The position numbers and the translations under genes are program-made. A DNA stretch of 64,000 bases from an uncultured Clostridia bacterium (GTDB lineage Bacteria; Bacillota; Clostridia; Christensenellales; UBA1242), in the NCBI GenBank assembly GCA_934772045.1, contig CAKVMH010000003.1:138478-202477 (forward strand). The letters run 5' to 3'. The notes below the pieces were generated by a model. The model was given only the letters and a program-made list of their open reading frames with translations, was not told the DNA's origin and did not search any database. The first letter of the stretch is position 1, and each line of letters begins with the position of its first letter. Positions 37,053-46,178 of this stretch are shown in pieces.

Positions 37053-37213
37053 CCATTATGCTTACGCCTGCGTTTCCATGCAATCAACTGTGTCCTAGTG
37101 GTCAATATGTGCACATTCTTGCCAAAATTAGACACCACGTGATAAATCATTTCATTGTCATACGGTACCCTCGCTATAATGGTCACAAAAAATTTCAATT
37201 CCGGTCTATCCAT
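37034..37213 (-). CDS. 59-residue basic ORF under XRE control
   Basis: A small ORF transcribed divergently from an XRE repressor. I do not recognise a family. The protein starts MDRPELKFFVTIIARV and ends in a basic stretch (AWKRRRKHNGKRDLN). A perfect TTGACA-18-TATAAT promoter on the minus strand would start transcription near 37225. That excludes an in-frame ATG at 37240 and favours the ATG at 37213, giving a ~12-nt leader without a Shine-Dalgarno sequence. Strong promoter, repressor operator within its spacer, and terminator at the stop codon all suggest a real, tightly controlled gene. A toxin or host-takeover-like factor is possible; no evidence beyond context. Confidence 0.55.
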   Translation of the reverse strand: MDRPELKFFVTIIARVPYDNEMIYHVVSNFGKNVHILTTRTQLIAWKRRRKHNGKRDLN

Positions 37214-37231
37214 TAATTGGTGGACAATAGT

Positions 37232-37261
37232 ATTATACATGACGCGAAAAGGTCATGTCAA
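37232..37261 (-). promoter_or_regulatory. Promoter of the 59-residue ORF with operator in its spacer
   Basis: On the minus strand TTGACA (37261-37256), 18-bp spacer, TATAAT (37237-37232). The inverted repeat CATGAC-N8-GTCATG (37238-37257) coincides with the spacer and the first bases of the -35. This is the expected binding site of the divergent XRE protein. Confidence 0.75.
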
Positions 37262-37294
37262 GTTTATTTTGGCAAAATCACACATAATAATTGT

Positions 37295-37519
37295 ATGAGA
37301 AATATTGTCGAAATTAATAACATTTTTATTGAAAGATTAAAAGATTTAATGCAAGACAAAGGTCTAACAGCGACAACTTTGTCTAAATCTATTAATATTC
37401 CACGTACAACAATATCCGGCTGGCTTAATAGTAAACGTTCACCGAAAATTGATGGGATAGACGCTGTTGCAGATTATTTTAAAGTTACAACTGACTATTT
37501 ATTAGGTAGAGAAAATTAA
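37295..37519 (+). CDS. XRE-family transcriptional repressor
   Basis: A 74-residue single-domain helix-turn-helix protein of the Cro/CI type: FIERLKDLMQDKGLTATTLSKSINIPRTTISGWLNSKRSPKI covers helices 1-4, and VADYFKVTTDYLLG is the usual fifth helix. I chose the ATG at 37295 because it removes a 26-residue leader that overlaps the divergent promoter; CATAAT lies six bases upstream, so this mRNA may be leaderless as well. It probably represses the divergent 59-residue ORF through CATGAC-N8-GTCATG. A terminator follows at once. Confidence 0.88.
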   Translation: MRNIVEINNIFIERLKDLMQDKGLTATTLSKSINIPRTTISGWLNSKRSPKIDGIDAVADYFKVTTDYLLGREN

Positions 37520-37546
37520 AAAAGCACACAATAATGTGCTTTTTTC
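37517..37546 (+). terminator. Terminator of the XRE gene
   Basis: Stem AAAAGCACA/TGTGCTTTT followed by T residues, directly at the stop codon. Confidence 0.85.
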
Positions 37547-37638
37547 TTTTTGTGAATAAAATAAAACGAATTACGAACCAGAGCGAAATTAAATAATTCA
37601 TCTTCTGCAATATATAAATTTGTTTAAATATTTTTCGC

Positions 37639-37824
37639 CTAAGCATTTAAAGCTTTTAAAAGTTCATCAACATTAATTTCATGCACTTCGCATGCTTCTT
37701 CTAATGTTTCCATTTGTGAGCAAGGGCAGTAAAGGCAATGGAAACCGAATTTAGTTAAAATTTCTTCACCTTTTGGGTGTTTTTCAAGCACAGTTGCAAT
37801 TATATCTGTCTTTTTGAATTTCAT
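37639..37824 (-). CDS. DUF1858 small protein
   Basis: A 61-residue protein consisting of one DUF1858 (ScdA-N-like) domain: TDIIATVLEKHPKGEEILTKFGFHCLYCPCSQMETLEEACEVHEI, with the typical Pro-x-x-x-x-x-L-x-x-x-G-h-x-C and a CPC pair. Such proteins often occur with redox or iron-sulfur enzymes in anaerobes, and the cysteines may bind a metal or disulfide partner. AAGGAG lies upstream of the ATG. It is 57 bp downstream of the SPFH/zinc-ribbon gene on the same strand and may be co-transcribed. Confidence 0.9.
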   Translation of the reverse strand: MKFKKTDIIATVLEKHPKGEEILTKFGFHCLYCPCSQMETLEEACEVHEINVDELLKALNA

Positions 37825-37881
37825 ATATTCTCCTTTTTAACTTTTAAATTATTAACATTTGTTTTAATAGTGTTTGCAAAA

Positions 37882-38787
37882 TTAGAATTTAAAACCGCAT
37901 TTTGGGCAGAACGAAGCATTTGCAATTCTTTTGCTTTGACAATTTGGGCAAACAGCAAATTTCTCAGTTGTTTGACGTGTTTGAGTTTCGCCTAAATTTG
38001 TTTCGTTTTCAATTCCACTAGCGTCGTTTAAATTATATTTCAAACTTTCAGTTTCGTCAACTGTTTTGTTTGTATTGTTGTTTAAATTTGTTTGTTCAAA
38101 GTGGGTTTGGTTTGTGTCGTCAAAAAATGATTTTTGCTTAACTTCCGTTTGTTTGCCTTTTGTCTTTACCCAAAAACTTAGTTCAAACCTTGTTATGTTT
38201 AAACCAAATTTTTCCGCTTTTTTGTTTAGGTAAAGTTGAACTGCGTTGCTTTCCATATTACTGTCAATTTGACCAATAAATTTGCGTTTTATATAATATT
38301 TATTGATGTTTTCAGCAACAAAATTTTTAACCAAATGTTCAGCGTCAATAGGGCGAATTAAAGCGTAAAATGAAAGTGCATAGCGTTGGAACTTGTTTGC
38401 ATCTACAACTTTGCAATCGAAATTCGATTTAATCTCGATTTTGCACATTTGTTTATCAATCGGGATTTTTTCAATTTGCACTGTGGAAAAGTTAAATTTT
38501 TTTAAGTTGACATAAAACAAATCGAATTTGATATTCTTTTGTTTGGTCTTTTTTTTCAATTGAATTTGCAAAAGTGCACTCAAAGATTTTTCGTCCAAAC
38601 TGTGGGTGCCAGCAGTATAGGTTGCATAGATTTTGTCCCGATACGACAAAAAACACACGCAATTTTCAGGGACACTAATCTTGTCGCCTACATTGGCGGT
38701 GTAATACATTGATGTCATCAAACCGGCATCAATATCTTTAGGTATAAAATTTTTTTTGTTAAACAAATTTTTTAACCATTTAAACAT
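37882..38787 (-). CDS. SPFH-like protein with C-terminal zinc ribbon
   Basis: A 301-residue protein. Residues ~30-220 resemble the SPFH (band 7) domain of the YdjI type: SVPENCVCFLSYRDKIYATYTAGTHSL is the opening strand pair, and later strands lead to a helix with LYLNKKAEKFGL. Residues ~225-275 form an Asn/Thr-rich linker, and the end is a zinc ribbon CPNC...CPKCGF (about 281-299). No membrane segment. YdjI-type proteins act in membrane stress responses with phage-shock-like proteins, but none is encoded nearby. The SPFH call is by pattern, moderately sure. The promoter lies at leaderless distance (TAAGAT six bases before the ATG). Confidence 0.65.
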   Translation of the reverse strand: MFKWLKNLFNKKNFIPKDIDAGLMTSMYYTANVGDKISVPENCVCFLSYRDKIYATYTAGTHSLDEKSLSALLQIQLKKKTKQKNIKFDLFYVNLKKFNFSTVQIEKIPIDKQMCKIEIKSNFDCKVVDANKFQRYALSFYALIRPIDAEHLVKNFVAENINKYYIKRKFIGQIDSNMESNAVQLYLNKKAEKFGLNITRFELSFWVKTKGKQTEVKQKSFFDDTNQTHFEQTNLNNNTNKTVDETESLKYNLNDASGIENETNLGETQTRQTTEKFAVCPNCQSKRIANASFCPKCGFKF

Positions 38788-38793
38788 ACAATA

Positions 38794-38822
38794 ATCTTAA
38801 CACTTTAAATAGCGTTTGGCAA
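38794..38822 (-). promoter_or_regulatory. Promoter at leaderless distance from the SPFH-like gene
   Basis: On the minus strand TTGCCA (38822-38817), 17-bp spacer, TAAGAT (38799-38794), six bases to the ATG at 38787. Confidence 0.65.
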
Positions 38823-38903
38823 GCAAGTGAAAACTAATAAATGTCGACTTTAACTAAACTTTACGTGTAAACTACAATTTTGGCGGTTTTTGACATTTAT
38901 GCC

Positions 38904-38932
38904 TTGACTAAATTTTTATTTTGATTTAAAAT
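38904..38932 (+). promoter_or_regulatory. Promoter at leaderless distance from the LtaS-like gene
   Basis: TTGACT (38904-38909), 17-bp spacer, TAAAAT (38927-38932), seven bases to the ATG at 38940. Confidence 0.65.
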
Positions 38933-38939
38933 TAACTAT

Positions 38940-41141
38940 ATGGTAAGAACTGGCATAAGCAAATGTTTGATGTTTATATACTATGTTTTAGGTGCTTTGT
39001 TTTTAGAAGCATTTTCTTTCCATGTCCTCAATTTAGGATTCATGCCACAATATTTCTTTTATGATTTTTCAATTATACTATTTCTAGGTATGCTTGTTTG
39101 TGCAATTCCAAATTACATTGCGCAGTATGTGTTTGCAACCATTGTATTGTTGGTGCAATCAATTTTAATTTACACAAATTACACCTTGTATATTGTTTAT
39201 GGTGACATGTTCAGTTTGGACATGCTCAGTTTGCTCATCGAGGCCACCGAGGCAGCCACATCTGGCTTTGTGTTCTGGAGCGTTATTGTTCAACTTTTGG
39301 TTATGTTTTTCTTTGTTGCTGGCGTTGGCGTTGCAATGCTTATTGTTGCAAAAAAAGATAAAATTAATGTTAAACAACATTTTTCTAAAATATTTGTGTT
39401 GGTAATCATCGCAATTCAATGTGTGTCATTGACAAGTTACGCAGTTAACCGCTCCCAAATTTTGGCAACAAGCAACAATTCAAACAGTTATGTCAACTCA
39501 GATGCATTTTTGATGAACACATCTTTCATGAAAAGAAGCAGTTATTCCAAATTTGGCAGTTATGGCTATTTTGTCAACATGATGTTAAACGAATTTAACA
39601 AAAGCGGAAAGGGTGGGGTTAACAATCAAAAGAAACAAATTACACTTGAATATTTTAACAATGGCACAATTTACAATGGAAGCAGTTTAAATGAAGAAGG
39701 CAAAACAACTTTCGGTGTAGACAATGGGAATAATGTTATAGTTTTTATGATGGAATCAACCGAATGGTACGGCTTTGGCGATGGGAATTACGACCCAACC
39801 CTAAGCAACCTTTCAAATGAATTGACACCAAATGTATATTCTTTGATTTATGGTGATTTGGCAGACACTAATGACAATAGCATTGTTGCTTCTAAATTCT
39901 TTGGCAAAGCAAAGACAAACATTTCAGAAGGCATCGGTGTGATGGGTAATTATCCTAATGGTTTGAATGCTTTAGATTACGCTGGCAAGAAATTTGATGC
40001 ATCTAAAAACAGCTTAGGCTTTACATTGCCAAATGTTTTGAAATCACATGGATACACAACATCTTATGTTCATTCCAATCGCTCATCATTCTATGATAGG
40101 AACATCACACACCCTAACATGGGTTTTGACAACGTTATAGGTAAAGAATTGTTGACCGATAGCGACGGCAATTTGATTTATACTGGTGACGACTTGAAGT
40201 GGGATAACTGGGCACCAGAAGGGGAGTTTGTGAGAAATGCCATGAATTACATCGTGCCTGAAACGTACAAACAAAATCCTTTCTTCACTTTTTACCTTAA
40301 TGTATCATCACATGGCTCATATCAACCTGAATATAACTTAAATGACGGCGATGTATTAAAATATATCAACTATGTAAAGTATGGCGCAGACGATTGTGTT
40401 TTAGAAGACGGGAAATATGTTTTAAATAAAGCTGAACAAGACGCAACATACACAAATTGGTATCAAAATGTTTTGAATAATTATTCTGTTAGCGATGTAA
40501 AATTGATTACAGAATTAACAAATTATCAATGTGGCATATGTGGGCTTGATGAGGCAATTGGCGAAATTATTAACGAATTAAAATCAAAAACTTATGACGA
40601 CGGCACAACTTTATACGACAAAACCACAATGCTTTTGTATGCCGACCATTATTCTTATTACGACAATATGGCAAATAGGGTGAAGGGTATTGAAATTCCA
40701 GACATCGGGCGCACCGAATTGCATCAAATCCCTATGATTCTTTCAAGTCCAGGGGTTAAAGAATTAAACAAAACATTAACCAATAAACTTGTTTGGAACG
40801 ACCGTTTCTGTTCAGCGTACGATATTATTCCAACGATTTTGGATTTGTTAGGTATTCCTTTCAATGAAAACTTGTATGTTGGCAATTCACTTTTCCGTCC
40901 AGCAGACATTGTTTACGAAATTAATGGCGAAATGCGCGACATGGTGGTTTATTATTCAAACACTGGCGGTATTTATAGCCGTGATGTTGAAACTGATGAT
41001 TTAATACACTTCTACAAGCAAAATGAATATGTGAACGATGAAATAGTAGATTGTTTTAAACAGGAGTGTTCAGTCGTCTTAACAAAGATAAATTATCTAT
41101 ACATGTTAATCAATTATCAACTCTTTAATCAATTAGGCTAA
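38940..41141 (+). CDS. LtaS-family sulfatase / glycerol-phosphate transferase
   Basis: A 733-residue protein of the lipoteichoic acid synthase family. Five transmembrane segments fill about residues 10-165, then a linker and an extracellular sulfatase-fold domain (about 250-690). Metal and catalytic positions by family pattern: VFMMESTEW (about 270), KTNISEGIG with the catalytic threonine (about 325), the NVSSHGSY histidine (about 455), and ADHYSYY (about 570). It would transfer glycerol phosphate from phosphatidylglycerol to a lipid-linked chain on the outer membrane face, or a related phosphotransfer. The family also includes LTA primases and phosphoethanolamine transferases, so the exact product is open. 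Monocistronic, no Shine-Dalgarno sequence, consensus promoter at the start codon. Confidence 0.85.
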   Translation: MVRTGISKCLMFIYYVLGALFLEAFSFHVLNLGFMPQYFFYDFSIILFLGMLVCAIPNYIAQYVFATIVLLVQSILIYTNYTLYIVYGDMFSLDMLSLLIEATEAATSGFVFWSVIVQLLVMFFFVAGVGVAMLIVAKKDKINVKQHFSKIFVLVIIAIQCVSLTSYAVNRSQILATSNNSNSYVNSDAFLMNTSFMKRSSYSKFGSYGYFVNMMLNEFNKSGKGGVNNQKKQITLEYFNNGTIYNGSSLNEEGKTTFGVDNGNNVIVFMMESTEWYGFGDGNYDPTLSNLSNELTPNVYSLIYGDLADTNDNSIVASKFFGKAKTNISEGIGVMGNYPNGLNALDYAGKKFDASKNSLGFTLPNVLKSHGYTTSYVHSNRSSFYDRNITHPNMGFDNVIGKELLTDSDGNLIYTGDDLKWDNWAPEGEFVRNAMNYIVPETYKQNPFFTFYLNVSSHGSYQPEYNLNDGDVLKYINYVKYGADDCVLEDGKYVLNKAEQDATYTNWYQNVLNNYSVSDVKLITELTNYQCGICGLDEAIGEIINELKSKTYDDGTTLYDKTTMLLYADHYSYYDNMANRVKGIEIPDIGRTELHQIPMILSSPGVKELNKTLTNKLVWNDRFCSAYDIIPTILDLLGIPFNENLYVGNSLFRPADIVYEINGEMRDMVVYYSNTGGIYSRDVETDDLIHFYKQNEYVNDEIVDCFKQECSVVLTKINYLYMLINYQLFNQLG

Positions 41142-41221
41142 TTTCAGTAATATGGCTAAAAATGCACATTTGCTAAAATGAAATTTTCAAATTATCAATC
41201 TTAAAATTTATCAAAAAATTG

Positions 41222-41250
41222 TTGACAAGCCTATTTTAAGGTGCTATAAT
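41222..41250 (+). promoter_or_regulatory. Promoter of tRNA-Asn
   Basis: TTGACA (41222-41227), 17-bp spacer, TATAAT (41245-41250): both hexamers and the spacing are perfect, as expected for a stable RNA gene. Confidence 0.9.
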
Positions 41251-41307
41251 AAGGGCATTGTAAAGCAAAAGCTTTGCATTCTGCCAGTTAGGTGCAGTCA
41301 ACAATAT

Positions 41308-41382
<75 letters not shown>

Positions 41383-41388
41383 TCGTCG

Positions 41389-41419
41389 CAACTCGACTTT
41401 TTAGTCGGGTTGTTTTTTT
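41389..41419 (+). terminator. Terminator of tRNA-Asn
   Basis: Stem AACTCGACT/AGTCGGGTT (390-398, 403-411) followed by TTTTTTT. A second hairpin, CAACCG-CTGACT/AGTC-GGTTG, follows at 41429-41452. Confidence 0.9.
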
Positions 41420-41508
41420 ATGAAAAAACAACCGCTGACTTTTAGTCGGTTGCTCCTCTTTCCATTCAAACGCGCGATGCTAGCCTTTTAATGGATACTT
41501 GATATGCA

Positions 41509-41623
41509 CAAGTTTTAGCGACTTGTGTTTTTTTCACAAAAAACACAAAATATCGCATTCTCACTTGGCTTTTTCGTTCCCCAACAAACCCATTTCATTT
41601 GGCTTTGTTGGGGGCCCTATTGG
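41509..41623 (+). repeat. tRNA-downstream repeat element, copy 1
   Basis: About 115 bp with three successive hairpins: ACAAGT/ACTTGT, TGTGTTTTTT/AAAAAACACA and CCCCAACAAA/TTTGTTGGGG. The copy at 63733-63843 (minus strand) shares most of the sequence, including an identical run CCCATTTCATTTGGCTTTG. Both copies lie 3' of a tRNA or tRNA fragment in the same relative orientation. Confidence 0.75.
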
Positions 41624-41727
41624 GGTGCGAATTTTTTTGTATTCTTAAAATTAAGGGCGAGAACCTTATGAGGGGACCCCACCACAATTATTGTGAAAAT
41701 TTAACAATTACATTATTTCAATTGATA

Positions 41728-42453
41728 TTAACAACTATATTTAACATCATATAGATACAAATATTCTGGTTTGGCGGTGTAAGTTGATTTAAATGTTTTA
41801 AAGATTGTGGTTTTAAGCTCTGTTAAAGATAATTTGCCCTCGCCAATTTTGAGCATTGTGCCAACAAGGTTGCGTACCATTTTATATAAAAATCCATTTC
41901 CGGTAACAACAAAAGTAAGGTCGTTACCTTTTTTTATTAATTTTGCTGAATATATTGTGCGCACATCGTTTTCAGTTTGCCCACCACTAGCTTTAAATCC
42001 ACTAAAATCATGTGTGCCTTTAATGAGTGTGCAAAATTTTTGCATGTCTTTAAAATTATAATCTGGGCTAATCGTTAACTTGTTCGTTTCAAGTGGCAGT
42101 TTTAATGGAGATATATGCATTTTGTAAATGTAAGTTTTTTTCTTTGCGCTGAAACGAGCGTGAATGTTAGTTGGTTTAACTGACAAAACTTTAATATCGT
42201 CTGGCAAAAGTGCATTAATAGATTTTAAAAATTTGGTTTCGTTCAATTCAATTTCAATATCAAAATGCACAGGCTGATGGTAAGCAGAAACACCTGCATC
42301 GGTACGCCCACTTGCCACACATTCAACTTGTTGCTTGGTTATCGTTTCAATCGCTTTTTCCAACTCAAATTGAATGGTTTTGTTTGTGGATTTTTGCTTT
42401 TGGAAGCCCGAATATAATTTCCCATCATATGTCACAATCATTAAATATCGCAT
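41728..42453 (-). CDS. truA: tRNA pseudouridine(38-40) synthase
   Basis: A 241-residue pseudouridine synthase acting at positions 38-40 of the tRNA anticodon stem. The catalytic aspartate is in GRTDAGVSA (Asp52). Other family pieces are YDGKLYSGFQ at the start, FSAKKKTYIY and FLYKMVRNLVGTML. AAGGAG lies just before the ATG. Full length for the family. Monocistronic. Confidence 0.96.
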   Translation of the reverse strand: MRYLMIVTYDGKLYSGFQKQKSTNKTIQFELEKAIETITKQQVECVASGRTDAGVSAYHQPVHFDIEIELNETKFLKSINALLPDDIKVLSVKPTNIHARFSAKKKTYIYKMHISPLKLPLETNKLTISPDYNFKDMQKFCTLIKGTHDFSGFKASGGQTENDVRTIYSAKLIKKGNDLTFVVTGNGFLYKMVRNLVGTMLKIGEGKLSLTELKTTIFKTFKSTYTAKPEYLYLYDVKYSC

Positions 42454-42557
42454 AACTCTCCTTAAATAATTTTGCTTTGCAAAGGAAACGTAAACAAAGC
42501 AAAGGTTTAATCTAATTCAGTTTAATTGTATCAAATGTTAAAAATCTTTGCAATTGT

Positions 42558-42586
42558 TTGCAATAAGGCGAAAATTTTTTTATACT
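42558..42586 (+). promoter_or_regulatory. Promoter of the PFOR gene
   Basis: TTGCAA (42558-42563), 17-bp spacer, TATACT (42581-42586). It leaves a leader of about 150 nt before the ATG, long enough for regulation, but I saw no known riboswitch in it. Confidence 0.6.
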
Positions 42587-42740
42587 ATTATTAACATTTA
42601 GTTTATTGTGAGCGAACGGAACATAAGTTTGTGAGATACGCTGAAATTTGCTTTAAAACGAAAACAAACAATGCAAAATGTTTCTTTGGCTAAAAAGAAT
42701 TTGTGACATCAAGTAAACATAAATAATTTAAAGGGGAATT

Positions 42741-45700
42741 ATGCAAAAATTAACAGTAGACGGCAATTTTGTTGCAAGTAACATTGCCTATATGATGAAC
42801 GATGTGGCGGTAATTTATCCTATAACGCCGTCAAGCCCAATGGCAGAGAATTGCGACAATTTTGTGAATGAAAATAAGCAAAACATATTCGGCAACAAAT
42901 TGTACATCACTCAAATGCAAAGTGAAGCAGGTGTTGCTGGTGCGGTGCATGGCAGTTTAATGGCTGGGGCAAAAACCACCACATTCACATCTAGCCAAGG
43001 TTTGATGTTGATGATACCTAATATGTACAAAATTGCAGGCGAAGGTTTGCCAACAGTTTTTTATGTGGCTGCCCGAACAGTTGCAACGCACGCTTTAAGC
43101 ATTTTTTGTGATTACAGCGACATTTACGCGTGCATGAAAACAGGGTTTAATATCATCAATTGCTCATCTGTGCAAGAAGTGAATGATATTGCCATTGCTT
43201 GTGAACTTGCAAGCCAAAAAACGAAAACACCATTCATTTGCTTTTTCGATGGTTTTAGAACAAGTCACGAATTGAGCACTGTGTATGTGAGCGACCTTGA
43301 CGACCTTCAAAAGATTGTCAATTTTGATGATATTGAAGCGTTTAAACAGCGTGCACTCAACAATCACGACAGTTTTTGTGCTGGCACAAACCAAAACCCA
43401 GATGTTTTCATGCAAAACAGGGTGCTTGCTTTAAGTAGGTATAAAAATGTCATTAACGATGTCAAATTTTGTTTAGAAGAACAGGCAAAAGTTACAGGCA
43501 GGCATTACGACACTGTCGAATATTTTGGCGATAAGTATGCGCGCGACATTGTTGTGTCAATTGGCAGTTCTGCCGATGTGTTGCGCCTTGCACAAAAACA
43601 AACAGGTAAAAATGTTGGTGTGATGAAAATAAGGTTGTTAAAACCTTTTGATGAAGAAACTTTCATAAGTAAATTGCCAAAAAATGTGCGAAACATAACT
43701 ATTTTAGAGCGTAACCTTGATGTAAACGGCACTGACACACTCACAAGTTTTGTGCTTTCTGCTTTGCAAAAACACAAAATTAACTGCAAAACATATTCAG
43801 GTTGCTATGGTTTAGGTGGTAAGGAATTTACACCTGACATGGCATTAAGCGTTTTTGAAAATATGTTTAACCGCAAAAAGGAATTTTTCACCGTTGGTGT
43901 TTACGACGATGTTACTAACACCAGTTTGGAAGTTAAGGATAAGTTTGAAGACAACATTGCAGATTTTAGCATGCGCGTTTACGGGTTAGGTAGTGACGGA
44001 AGCGTTAGTTCAGTTAAAAACACAATCAAAATTTTAGGTGAAGAAACAACAAGTTATATGCAGGGCTATTTTGATTACGACAGCAAAAAATCTGGTAGCC
44101 TTACAATTTCACATATGCGCGCAAGTTTCCGCCCTATAATTGCACCATTCAATCCGCAACATGTCGACCTTCTCGTTTGCAACAATGCAGGCTACATTGA
44201 AAAGTACGACATGACTGACTGTTTAAAATCAAATGGTATGATGCTTATCAATTGCCCATATGATGAACAAACTTTAAATAAACTCATGCCAGATAAAATG
44301 AAGCAAGATTTAAAGGAAAAGCACACAAAACTTTTCACACTCGATGCAACAAAAATCGCCCTTAAATTTGGGCTTGGCGCAAAAATTAACACAGTAATGC
44401 AAACTGCTATGTTCTATGTTTCAAAATTGCTTCCTTTCGATGTCGCTTTGAATAACATAAAAAACAGCATTGTTAAAAGTTACTCTCGCAAAGGGCAGGC
44501 AGTTGTCGATGCAAATTTGAATGCGATCAATTCTGCAATTGAAGACTTACACGAAATTGACACATCAAAACTTGATATTCAATCAAAACTTGTTTGCAAG
44601 GTAAATCAATCGCAGTATTATGAAGATATTATTGTGCCAACTTCAAACCAACAAGGCAATGATATTCCAGTAAGTAAGTTTGAAATTTCTGGGCGCATGC
44701 CAACCGACACTTCAAAGTTTGAAAAACGCGCGTTAGCAGAAGAATTACCAAACTGGATAAGTGAAAAATGTATTCAATGCGGACGATGCACAATGATGTG
44801 TCCACATGCAGCAATTCGCCCAGTTGTGTTCGACGAAAAGCGCAAAGTTCCAAAAACTTTTGAAAGCCGTAAAGCCTTCATTTGCGAAGGGAATTATCGC
44901 ATGCAAGTGAACACACTTGACTGCACTGGTTGTGGCGTTTGTTCCACAGTTTGCCCAGTAAAGGCACTAATAATGGAAGACGCAACCAAAATTAGGGACA
45001 AAGAAATTGCAAACATGGAATTTTTGCTGACCCTTCCAACAAACACACCATTCACACCAAACACAACAAAAGGCGTCCAATTTAAAAAGCCATACTTTGA
45101 ATTTAGTGGGGCATGCGCTGGTTGTGGCGAAACACCTTACATCAAACTTGCCACACAGTTGTTTGGCGACCGTATGTTAATTGCAAATGCAACCGGTTGC
45201 TCTTCGATTTATGGCGGAACTTATCCAACCTGCCCATACAGCAAAGATAAAGACGGTTTTGGTCCAAGTTGGGCAAACAGCCTTTTTGAAGATAATGCGG
45301 AATTTGGCTATGGCATTGCAATTGCCCGCAAAACACAACGCGCAAATTTCATTGAAAAACTTAAAACTTTAAACCTTAGCAAAAAGGTGGCGGAATTATT
45401 AGGCGAATTTTTAAAGAACCCAGAAAACCACGAAAATAACCGCGCGCTCACAATTAAGTTGAAAGATTATAGGCGCAAGCACGCAATCAAAGGTGACGAC
45501 ATTTATTTATTCAACAACATTCAACAAATCATCAGCCCAAGTGTTTGGATTTTTGGTGGCGACGGCTGGGCATACGACATCGGCTTTGGTGGGCTTGACC
45601 ATGTTGTGGCAAGTGGTGAAAATGTCAACATTTTGGTGCTGGACACCGAAGTTTACTCAAACACAGGTGGGCAAACCAGCAAGTCAACCCCTAGGGGTGC

Positions 45701-46175
45701 AACTGCCAAGTTCAACATGGCAGGCAAAACCACAAAAAAGAAAGATTTAGCGTCTATATTAATGACCTACAAAGATGTTTATGTGGCAACTGTTGCAATG
45801 GGCGCAAACCCAGACCAATGCGTGCAAGCATTTGTGGAAGCGGAAAAATATAACGGCCCAAGCGTCATCATTGCTTATGCACCATGCATTAACCATGGCT
45901 ACAACATGCGTTTTAGCCAAATTCATAGTTGGAATTCGGTTAAAAGTGGCTATAACACACTGTTCCGTTACATCCCAATGGAAGAACAACGTATGCATGT
46001 GGACAGCTACGACCCAACCATGCCTTATGACGAATATGTTGAGACTGAAAACCGCTTTGCAATTTTAAGCAAAGTGAACAAGGCAAACAAAACAAAACTT
46101 ATAAAACAAAGTGAGCAAGACGCAAAATTGCGCCGTGAAACTTACCTTAACAAACAAAAAGAAAATAAAAATTAA
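42741..46175 (+). CDS. nifJ: Pyruvate:ferredoxin (flavodoxin) oxidoreductase
   Basis: A 1144-residue single-chain PFOR that oxidises pyruvate to acetyl-CoA and CO2 and reduces ferredoxin, a central step of anaerobic fermentation. Domain order: domain I (YPITPSSPMAE at residues ~20-30, substrate binding), domain II (residues ~260-400), the linking EKR region, a 2[4Fe-4S] ferredoxin domain with CIQCGRCTMMCP (about 676) and CTGCGVCSTVCP (about 730), then the TPP domain with CAGCGETPY (about 791), GGDGWAYDIGFGGLDH and TEVYSNTGGQTSKSTP. Slightly shorter than the usual ~1170 residues. AAAGGGG precedes the ATG. The TraX-like gene follows after three bases. Confidence 0.97.
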   Translation: MQKLTVDGNFVASNIAYMMNDVAVIYPITPSSPMAENCDNFVNENKQNIFGNKLYITQMQSEAGVAGAVHGSLMAGAKTTTFTSSQGLMLMIPNMYKIAGEGLPTVFYVAARTVATHALSIFCDYSDIYACMKTGFNIINCSSVQEVNDIAIACELASQKTKTPFICFFDGFRTSHELSTVYVSDLDDLQKIVNFDDIEAFKQRALNNHDSFCAGTNQNPDVFMQNRVLALSRYKNVINDVKFCLEEQAKVTGRHYDTVEYFGDKYARDIVVSIGSSADVLRLAQKQTGKNVGVMKIRLLKPFDEETFISKLPKNVRNITILERNLDVNGTDTLTSFVLSALQKHKINCKTYSGCYGLGGKEFTPDMALSVFENMFNRKKEFFTVGVYDDVTNTSLEVKDKFEDNIADFSMRVYGLGSDGSVSSVKNTIKILGEETTSYMQGYFDYDSKKSGSLTISHMRASFRPIIAPFNPQHVDLLVCNNAGYIEKYDMTDCLKSNGMMLINCPYDEQTLNKLMPDKMKQDLKEKHTKLFTLDATKIALKFGLGAKINTVMQTAMFYVSKLLPFDVALNNIKNSIVKSYSRKGQAVVDANLNAINSAIEDLHEIDTSKLDIQSKLVCKVNQSQYYEDIIVPTSNQQGNDIPVSKFEISGRMPTDTSKFEKRALAEELPNWISEKCIQCGRCTMMCPHAAIRPVVFDEKRKVPKTFESRKAFICEGNYRMQVNTLDCTGCGVCSTVCPVKALIMEDATKIRDKEIANMEFLLTLPTNTPFTPNTTKGVQFKKPYFEFSGACAGCGETPYIKLATQLFGDRMLIANATGCSSIYGGTYPTCPYSKDKDGFGPSWANSLFEDNAEFGYGIAIARKTQRANFIEKLKTLNLSKKVAELLGEFLKNPENHENNRALTIKLKDYRRKHAIKGDDIYLFNNIQQIISPSVWIFGGDGWAYDIGFGGLDHVVASGENVNILVLDTEVYSNTGGQTSKSTPRGATAKFNMAGKTTKKKDLASILMTYKDVYVATVAMGANPDQCVQAFVEAEKYNGPSVIIAYAPCINHGYNMRFSQIHSWNSVKSGYNTLFRYIPMEEQRMHVDSYDPTMPYDEYVETENRFAILSKVNKANKTKLIKQSEQDAKLRRETYLNKQKENKN

Positions 46176-46178
46176 ATT

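Larger units (their letters stand above)
41383..41727. other. Hairpin-rich region behind tRNA-Asn
   Basis: 345 bp without a gene. It holds two hairpins directly behind the tRNA, then a ~115-bp element (41509-41623) repeated in inverted orientation near the right edge of the window, then GGGACCCC-rich sequence up to truA. No coding frame is convincing. Confidence 0.6.

Noticed and set aside
37214..37240. Longer start for the 59-residue ORF
   Set aside because: The ATG at 37240 lies upstream of the predicted transcript start, inside the promoter.
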